A stretch of 64,000 nucleotides of DNA. Origin: Diadema setosum. Lineage: Eukaryota; Echinodermata; Echinoidea; Diadematoida; Diadematidae. The notes beneath the pieces were generated by a model. That model was not told where the DNA came from, ran no database searches, and saw only the letters and a program-made list of their open reading frames with translations. This document shows, piece by piece, positions 24,701 to 35,200 of this stretch (the stretch's first letter is position 1; each line of letters starts with the position of its first letter). A program made the translations under genes and the position numbers. The stretch lies in assembly GCF_964275005.1 (NCBI RefSeq), contig NC_092705.1, positions 20,529,723-20,593,722 of the forward strand, in the 5' to 3' direction.

Positions 24701-26673
24701 TCCATTAAATATCAAAATGTCGTTTTCGATGAACAGTAAAGTATAGACAGATATACAGACAATTATTTTTGTCCCCGCCGAACGAGTTCGAGCAGGGGAC
24801 TATGAAACGGGCTCCGTACGTGTGTGTGTCCGTCCGTCCGTCCGTTCGTCCGTCCGTGTGTCCGTCCGTCCGTGTGTCCGTCCGTGTGTGCGTCCGTGTG
24901 TGATCAAAATGTTCAAAATGCTACTCCTTCGCCATTTCTAACCCGATTTTGATTCTGTTTGCTTTATATGATAGCACTACATGGGAGCTTTGAAACTTCT
25001 ATACAGAATTTCAATTGTGACCTTTGACCTTGACCTTTGACCTATATTGTACATTTTGCTTCAAAATGCTACTCCTTCGCCATTTCTAACCCGATTTTGA
25101 TTCCGTTTGCTTTATATGATGGCACTAGGTGAGGGCTTCAAAACTTGTACACAGAATTTTGACCTTTGACTTCTTTGACCTTTGACCTTGATTTTTGACC
25201 TATATTGTACATTTTGCTACAAAATGCTACTCCTTCGCCATTTGTAACCCGATTTCAATTCCGTTTGCTTTAAGTGATGGCACTAGGTGAGGGCTTCAAA
25301 ACTTCTACACAGAATTTTGACCTTTGACTTCTTTGACCTTTGACCTTGATTTTTGACCTATATTGTACATTTTGCTACAAAATGCTACTCCTTTGCCATT
25401 TGTAACCCGATTTCAATTCCGTTTGCTTTAAGTGATGGCACTAGGTGAGGGCTTCAAAACTTCTACACAGAATTTTGACCTTTGACTTCTTTGACCTTTG
25501 ACCTTGATTTTTTTACCTATATTGTACATTGGCTACAAAATGCTACTCCTTCGCCATTTCTAACCCGATTTCGATTCCGTTTGCGCTATGTGATGGCACT
25601 AGGTGAGGGCTTCAAAACTTCTACATAGAATTTTGACCTTTGACTTCTTTGAACTTTGACCTTCATCTTTTTACCTATATTGTACATTTTGCTACTAAAT
25701 GCTACTTCCGGCGGGGACATATATTACGCACCGCGTAATTTCTACTTTTCCTTGTTGGATTTGAATATCTACTATGTTGTTAAAGGAGAGGTTCTTTGTG
25801 ACCTTGTTCATTATAACGGGAGAGTACTCTATTTGAAATTCAAGTTAGTATTGATCCTAGGAAATTTCATTTATAGAGTCTCTCATATCAAGAATTGAAA
25901 TTGAGCACAAAATATGATCTGCTGTAGAGGATGTGATGACAACTGTCTCTTTCAGCCTGAGCAAAACTTGCGGTGTGAAAAATGAAATTAGAAAGTTTAC
26001 AAACAAAAAGCTACAATGCCCATCCCGATTGCTGAACTTTCCCCCTTTTGCCCCTGCAACAGGTGGTACGGACCGCTGGTTCTCCTCATCGTTCTCATGT
26101 TTGTTACCTACACCTACATCACATACAAACTCCGCCACAGGGTAAGTGATGTATTCTCCACGCATAATACCTAACATCAAGTACCACAGGAGGTTAGCCC
26201 ATTTAGAGTTGATTGATAGAGGCCACAGTTTACAGCAAAACAAACCTGAGAGTGGTCCATCTTCATTCTATGGAATGAAATGAGAGATGAGATAGCTCAA
26301 TACAAACAAGATGACTGATGATGAAGGGCTAGAGTCCTCTGGTAATGGTACACACACTGTGAAAATGTGAGAAGGCTTTCGTGCTAGCACTCATTTGAAC
26401 CTTCATCTGGCTTGATGTAAGTCAGACTAAAGCATGATTTCCATGCTTTCCTGAAATGTAACTGTTTGCAGTTGTTCCAGTGCTGCAGTCAATTCCCCTG
26501 GGGTAAAGATATTCACACCCGGTGGGGCAAGCATGTTTCACATGGACAAAGATATTCTAGCCCAGTGGGGCAGTGGTGTTCCACTGAGGTAAATCTGTTC
26601 TAACCCAACAGCGGTTGATCAGACATTGTCGTAAATTGTTAACTTTGTGGTCTTCTCATTTTCATGATAATTG

Positions 26674-26705
<32 letters not shown>

Positions 26706-26762
26706 ACAACATAATAATAACAACAACAACAACATAATGATAATAACAACAACAACAACAAC

Positions 26763-26839
<77 letters not shown>

Positions 26840-29800
26840 GATAATAATAATAATAATGATAATGATAATACAAATGTACATGCATCAATCTCTCAGGAAA
26901 AAAAGTCCTTCAATACTAGTAGTCACTTGATGTTGCAATGATACTATAGTGTGCTGACCTTTGACGGTGTGTGCAGGGAAAATTTTTGTTTTCATATTTT
27001 TTCGTCAACATTGTCGAGCATTGTTATTTTTGCGATCAGGAGCTTTTCTGTGAAATTCACGAAAATCAAACTGCTGCAAATATTTCCGCATGTACAGTAA
27101 CCATATGGCTGTGGTGTAATTGTTTGGTTGATGCATGAACGCTTTTGCCTTCTAACTGGTTGAATTGATTAGGAGACTTCCTCATGCTATTGCTATCTGT
27201 TTCATCATGTCTAGATACGAAGCTGGCAAGGCACCTATGAACCGGAGATCGAACGTAGCAGACAGCTAATCCGAGAGGAGATTAAGCCGTTGAGGGCTTA
27301 TCCCTTCATCTATCTTGTTCTCTCCATCTTCCCCTTGATCAACAGGTAAGAATAATGCTTCAAATCAGTGTTTGGCCCAACGTTGTTAAAGGCATAATTT
27401 ACCATTTTCAGATGTAACAAAAACCCAGCATTAGTGCTTCAAAATAGTTCTAAAATGTGAGTTAGGGATAGAAACAACCAACGTAAAAATTTGAACCAGT
27501 ATAATCAATGTTTAGTATTGTTGAATATATAAAATGTGAACAGTAGTTATAATAAAAATGTGTCCAGATGAGACTGTCAACAATTATGGTTTAATGAGAA
27601 AAGTAGTGATATCTCCTGATATTTTAAGCTTTACTGCAAAAAAAAAAAAAAATGTGTATGGTAGGATGTTATGTGATACAACTGACCTACTTATATGCAT
27701 CAAAAGTGATATCTTGAACATTTCAAAATCACTTCTCCCAAAGATAAACATGACCTTTAACCTCTGTCCCCCCCCCCCCCCCCCAGGGCACTACTTGCAG
27801 ATTACTTTGGGACTGAATCAATTTTGTGAGAGGAAGTGAAATGTCCCGTCATTGTTGGCCTCGAAGTGTAGAGGAGTGACCTCTACTAATGACCTCTCTT
27901 GCACAAAGCATGTGTTGATTAAAATCATACACGAACAAGACTGCAAATCTTTGCCCTGTAAGTGGTGCCTTTGCCATGAGGTATGGCAAACAATACTAGT
28001 GACTCAAATACTGTCTTTCATCTTTTAAAGTGTCAGAATACTGTGCAAAAAAGTATTGATATATATTGCCAATTGGTTTTCTAGGTTTTATCCTAGCAAT
28101 TCATATTCATCTCTGTCATTCACTATTTGACTATGATCATAAAAGGTTCACTTTTGAACAGATATCTTTGCAGCAAAATTCTTGTCGTGTGAGAAATATA
28201 TCTAAGAAGGTGTGCAGTTGTAGTTGATGTATTCCATTTGTCGCACTGCAATTAATTTCTCTTTTCTATCATGTTCTTTGCAGAATCCAGAATGCAGTAT
28301 CCCCAAATAACCCCATCTTTGCACTGTATCTTCTGCATGCCATGTCGGATCCTTTGGTTGGGTTTGTTAATGCCATTGTCTACGGCATGGACCCAGAGAC
28401 ACGGAGCCGTCTCTCGTGGACACAGATTAAGGTAAAGGCTGTGTGTGCTATATCGCACATCACTGGGCACATCAAAATCATTTAATATCAACCATCAGTA
28501 CTGCATACTTGTTCTGTGTATATCACTTTTCAATGTGATGACATATTGTTGGATTCATGACTTGAAGCAATGTGCCAGCAAAAAGTCACAGCAAGTAATA
28601 AGTGTAGAATCAAACAAGTACTTAAAAAAAAAAGACATAATGTGCAATCTATTTCATGCCGTAAAATGTTGAGATGTCCAAAGAAGCGTGTGATATAGAA
28701 GAAGGATGAAAATGTGACCCGCGACAACGGTTTCAGGCAAAAGTATCATGAGCAAATTCCCTCCTAGGCGGGGTACAAAGATTTTGACCATTATTTTTGT
28801 CGATTTGGGGTTTTTGCAGAATTTGATTCTTTGATATGTTTTCTACATGTACACTAAATTTCACAGCATAACACTAAGTTTTTCCGACCGAAAATGGAAT
28901 TTTAAACACCCTATGTTGGATCGCACTCGTCAGTTTCGATTTTCTATCGAACGCTGCGCCACTATGCCCAGTGTTGCTACGGAGCAGCATCTCGTAATGG
29001 CTGATGCGTCGCACACATTTACATAGTTCGGCTTTCGGAGATACGCCACGCAACGTGTCGGAAATGTTTTGTCCACACATGCATGCTCCATTGTTGTTGC
29101 TACATTTACCAGTACGCTCGGTCTTTAGTGTAGCTTTTCGTTTGGCTTTCTATCCGAACTTTTCTACCGCAGTGTTCAACAACGGAAGTGAAACAAAAGG
29201 TGAACGGCAACACTAGGCAGCACTAACTTAACATGAAAATAGATACAATAGGGTACATGATTTAAGCACATCAGAGTGGCAACAAATCGTGCAACATACG
29301 ATCTGAAACTGACTTGTTAATTGTGCCTGCAGTAAATTTGACAGCAGGTTGACTCAAAAAGACAGCAGAAGAGACAAAAAGGAGTGGTCATAAATGACCA
29401 GTATTCAAATAATACACTGTTGTAAACGTCAAAATTGCAGCAAACTATTAAGTAAAGTCGTGTTGTTTGTTTGTTTGCTCGCTTGTTTACCGCACAATGC
29501 AACACATGTACAGCTTTAAAAAAAATACAGGAAGCATGACCCTTTTCATCTTTCTGCCTTCGAAAGGGTCCCAATGATGAAATTTACAAGACAAATCAAT
29601 GGCGCTATAAAAATGTGATTTGTAAAGATGTGGATACGAATGTGCTACCCGCTCCCATGACGTATACACACAGTCCACAGTGTATGGATGCCATTGAATA
29701 ATACGCACACTATACACACGTAACCAGCAGCTTGTAATTATCGTATCCGCCATCTTGAAAGACGTACTGGTAAACAAACCCGAGCGAAACGCATTGTGCA

Positions 29801-32172
29801 TTCGGCTCCATACGCTGAGTTCCGAGGAACGTGCCCGGGAAATTTGACTCTCTCATTGAGCCAATCAGAAGCCGCTGTGGTTGCTAGAGGTGGAGCTTAA
29901 TCTCGATTGGCACCATCGTACGGATGGGTGATTCTCACCTCGCATTGCCGCTGGGCAATGCATTCGAGCCTGAGGGGAATCTTCAAAGCCTGTTTTCTCG
30001 CAATTTTGTCAAGCTAACAAATCAAAAAGTGCATTATATTTCGCTTTATATGACCACTTACAGTACCGGAGAGTACAAGTGTTTTATATCAATGTAAAGC
30101 TTAGGAAATGGGCAAGGTGATTCAATGAAAAAATGAATTTTCAAAATTCCTGACTTTTGCCTGAAACCGTTGTCGCCGGTCACAAATGACACTTTCCATA
30201 AAAGTCAAACATTGCAGACTTTTCCCCCAGCACACAAACAACCTGGGATAAAGTGTTGCAGGTTTTTATAGAAAGAGAATTGATCTGATTACTGTTTATA
30301 CACACTGATGAAACAGTGAACTATCAGTATACATGACAAATTTCACTTACTTCATGAAACATGTACATGTTTTCATCCATAGATTCATTCATATTCCATT
30401 CATGCAGACAGTGTCATTAAATCATATTTATGTCTGTTTGTGATTCTCATTAAAAAAAAATCTGCATTCTGAGAAAAAAAAAAATCTGTGTGCTTTGCAA
30501 TGTACATACAATGTACACATGCAACGTTGAAAGAAGGACGAACTGTTTAAATGAATGGATTTCCTTACTTAAGTGTGAGCTCGGTATTTGCTTGGTGGTG
30601 TTTTGTTTCTTTGGTTTTGTTTTTGGTAATACTTGTACACATCATGGAGGTGTTTGTGATTAGACAATCATATAAACTTAGAACACTGTTTTAATGAGTA
30701 TTAAAAAGTAGGGAGAGAACCAGCAGCATTAAAGCAAAGTAATTCTAAGTCAATGATTTTAGATTTTGAAAACAGGAATTCCACATTTACTGATAAACGA
30801 TATATTTTACATGTATATCAATACCTTCAATGAAGAGCTGACCCAATACTGGTATTTGTTGGCAGTTGTGTCATTATTCATACACTTTACATAGTCTGAA
30901 TAGTCTGAACAGTGTAGCCTTGAAATATGTTGACTTTTCTTCTCTATCTTTGTCCAGCATGAGAGATTTTTACATATATCAGTGTCTGTTATTAGTATGC
31001 TCCACTGACATAAAAAATACCCATTGTTAACATGTCACTTGCCTGACTTGCACATTGTAGAAATGTCCAACATGTGTAAAAGTTGATTGTTCTGTATGTA
31101 CATGTATGTCCACTGCACTACATTTCTTGGAGTAGTCACAGTACAAGACCTGTTAGAAGCCATGGTGGTTGAGGGTGTATTGATTAATGTCACCCTATGT
31201 AATTCATTCACTGTGATACAAAAAGTATTCAATAAGTAGTCAATTTTTAGGATCTAGAGCCTACAAGTAGCATACATGTCTTGGTATTGTCGCAACAATT
31301 GATGTCTAAAATTACAGGCTTGACTTGGAGGGAGACCTTTTGTGAAAGATATTAATCTTCATAATGCCTTTTAGTAACTTGACATCAGCATTTACTATGA
31401 ATGCAATCCAAATCACAATGTATTAGAGTTACTGGACTCAAGTAAGGGCTATGATAATGATGTTGTAGTGTCTACATGTGTGTTTTGTATGATGCTGAGC
31501 TGGATTTATCATTCTACCTGTGTATGCAAGTGACAAGATGACATTCAAACATATTACCATTATTTCATGTTTTGCCATGAGCACATGTGATACATATGTA
31601 GTTCAGCAAATTTGTGTGTTCCACTTGTGTCAGATTTTGATAGTGGTCTTTGTGCATTCCCATAATGACAAACTTATTGAGTATTCACAATAAATGAGAT
31701 ATGCAAAGTAAAGCAACTACAACAATAACAGTCAGACAGAAAACCCAAATTTACTCAATGAAAGATTCATGAACTTTCAGTGCAATTTGGAAGTCCCGGT
31801 AGAATGTAGATCAACTGACTGTCACATGCACAATATGAATTTTTGACAAGATTTTTTCAAATTTTAGTGGTTACACTCATCTACAAACTTGCCTCAACTT
31901 CTTGCTTAAAAAAAAAAGAAAATATTTTAAGTTATGGTAATCTATATCAGAGACTATATGAAGGTAAAAGAATATTTGAATATTGTTTGACAAATTGGTT
32001 AGAGATCACAGAATAAGTTTGCTCATGATTTTAAAATCCATCCAGTTCAGTTTTTGTCTACAGATCTGTCTAGTGTTTCATGGATTTGCTATACTGATCT
32101 GAGCTTTTTTCTTTTCCTTTCTTTTCTTTCTTTTTTTTTGGGGGGGGGGGGGGGTGGAGTGGGGAAGGAACA

Positions 32173-32211
<39 letters not shown>

Positions 32212-35200
32212 AGAGTGTGTGTATGTGTGTATGTTTGAGTTTCTTCATTGACAAGTGGTCAACTTACTTTTTTTAAACAATTACTTTGGGTGAACGTACC
32301 TTTAGTAGCCAATGTGCAAAGCTTTTCATGGAAATTGCATATTTTCCTTTCCCAATCTGAAGTTGCACGGTCATGTTCAAATTGTACTTTTTCGGTCGAA
32401 TTGATACAACTTGCCCATGTTATAATCAGACCACTAACAAAGCATCTGTATGTTCTGCGACTGCTTCATTTAATCTCCTTTCCATCTCTCTTGTTTGTAT
32501 TTCTGGCTCATTCTAAAGTATTTGATTTGTGTCAAAATTCCTTACTTCAATTATTTTAACAAATCATATTCTTATTCTACCTCTATAGATACAATGTATA
32601 CACTGAATGGGAATGATGACTTTAATCATCACACACGTACATCTAAATGCTTAGCCTTCATATCTGATTATATTTACCAAGGTATTCATCCAGTGTCCAG
32701 AATTCCATTCCATTCTATTCTTTTTGTTTCTGTAAGCTTCAAGATATCCTTGTTAAAGGATCGAATGAGTGTAATTCAAGTTTAGTAATCAGTCTATCAT
32801 TTTCAAATCAATGAGGAGTGAAGGAAACTAGTCCTTTGTCTTCATTTGTACTGTAGTCAGTAGGATATATTTAAAGTGAAACGTGATTTCTCGTTTGCAC
32901 CCCTCATTCTTTGCACCTTTTCGTGTAAAGTAAAAGGCCAACATTGATAAGGACATGATAACATTCAATGAGAATGAATGTTATTTTTACATAAAAGAAT
33001 TAGAAATATATCCCTTTTCAGTGTTTAACATAGAAATGCATGACTCTTCCACAACAGCATTTGGAATCATAATTGTACAGATGAGTGCATGTCAATATTC
33101 TGGTAGTGATTATGTGAAGGGGACAAAGTGCCTTGCCTGACATGGCAAGAAGTCCTTTAGTGGTTCTACTTCTTCATTCCTCTGCACACTGTCTGGTCTC
33201 ACTCCCCGCTTCACACAGGGTGCTCTTAACAAACGATCGGCCCACCAACCAATCAGAGAGTACCCTCTCGTCTCCGCCCCGGAGACCCCAGATCTCGAAG
33301 ACGTGTCCGTCCTGGGAATGAAATCTGCGTTCCACCGTAACCAGTACCAGCACTTGCCAATGAAATAGCCTTCTGTGCAGTGCTGACTGCTTTGTGATGC
33401 GTGACACCACAATGTTAGTCCCCAGCATGATCCGCCTGTCTCAACTTGTTCTTGTTTTATTTTGTTAAGTGCATGATAGTTAGATGGCAGTGTGAATGCA
33501 TGTTATATAGTTATCCACTCCTGTTTTAAAAAAAAAAAGAAAAAAATGATCCCGTTACTTGCTTTTCTCCCACATGTTTTACACATTATTTAATCACTAG
33601 TGTTTGAGGTCATCAGTATTTCTTGTAGTAGCTTTTCATACCACATTCATGACCACTCAAATGAGCAGACTCACTTATTGGTTGCAGAAGAGCAATAAAC
33701 CATACAGCATATGGACTATAGGTTTTGTGCAAAGTTGATACCCAATGTTTTTCAGCTGATTGCCAGAAATGACATGCTTACAGCACTTGCTGACATTTTT
33801 TTCCGCACAAATCAAATCAGAGCCATAAAATCAAAGGAGAGTATGACATATCACACATATGTGTGGTTTCATGGTATATTTGTGTAAGTGATATGAAATC
33901 TTTTGAATTAATTCACCATAGGGTTCCATACTTGTGTTAACTAGTATCTTTTTCAGTATGATTTGTCAGATACACCATTATCACATGTTCAAGTTGGGTT
34001 CTGTCTTGTTCAAAGTCTCAGTTGCAAATTTTTGTTTCTGCCATAATTTATTTACTTTGTGAACATAAGTAATCAATTTTAGGTCACTTAGAATTGTAAA
34101 TGTTCATTTTAAGTCTTAGTCAAGAAAGATAGACAGATTGGTGTTGAATCTGCTCTCTTAAAGTAAAACTTTAAAGAAACCATGTTATTTTTTGTTATTT
34201 CTAAAATTTACTCACTAAAATTACTGAAAAATAGAGCCTATGTTTTTATTAGCATTTGTAATTGTGCACAGTGATATCATTGTCTGCCCGTGCATGAAAT
34301 GGCGAAGCCGTGTGCCTTATATTACTTGGCAAGCATTTAATTTGAAGAAAGACAAGCCGATTGATATTGGTTTTCCTCAGTTTGTTTTGGATGTTGTAGG
34401 ATGAGGATGACTACCATCTTGTTCACTGCACGTTTAGGATGCATTTTGAATCAGGGACCCCATGATTGCCAGTCAAATGTGCACCCCAAACCACAGAACC
34501 ACAGCACTGACTGCCTTCTTTGTATGCATGCTAAAGATGTACCATGATACATTATATACACACCATTCTGTTGTATTCTTTAACCCATTGAGGACGAGTC
34601 CCGAGTACATTCATGCAGGGGTCTATGGGAAATGCGGGTTGTAGCAAACTCAACTCATCCTCAACGGGTTAAGATTTCTGGTAATAGTTTCACCTGTTGC
34701 TAGTTCTGCCATTACAGACACCACTTTTGCCACTGCTGTCCTTGCAGCCATGTTTTGTCACTGAAACTGCATTTAATGTTCACTGAATTTGCACTTCTGT
34801 TACTGCTGACACAATCGTTATAACATACTGCCACTACTAGTGACATTTATATGTAAGATTTACTTCTACTGCTACTGCTTACATGTGTTACTTCTACTAC
34901 CAATGCTGCTGCTGCTGCTGCTACTGCTGCTATTTCTTCTACTACTACAACTACATGCACTACTACTACCACTATTACTATCACTATCACTATTACTATT
35001 ATGTTTACTATTACTATTACTATTACTATTACTATTACGTGAGACAAATCCTGAAATCATGCAATCATGCAGTCCTTTCTTCAAATTTAATCCTGCTTTA
35101 ATGCCCTGTCAATACTGTAAAACCAGAAATTTTCACTTGCATGAAACTTTGTGAATTTGGAGAGGAGCCAAGAATCCAGAAGTAAAATGCACACGAAAGG

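Noticed and set aside
20783-25756. Regularly spaced repeats as a CRISPR array
   Set aside because: The whole 158-bp unit is repeated, there are no unique spacers, and the setting is a eukaryotic intron; this is a satellite-bearing mobile element.
26639-26888. Ile-, Tyr- and Val-rich frames
   Set aside because: Trinucleotide microsatellite (AAC/AAT/ATG).
26960-27105. Another TACTGTA-family MITE
   Set aside because: The right end has TTTCCGCATGTACAGTA and a TTTTTGCG phrase is present, but no matching left end could be found, so it is not listed as a feature.
34840-35154. Leu-, Tyr- and Ser-rich frames on both strands
   Set aside because: Trinucleotide microsatellite in the last receptor intron.
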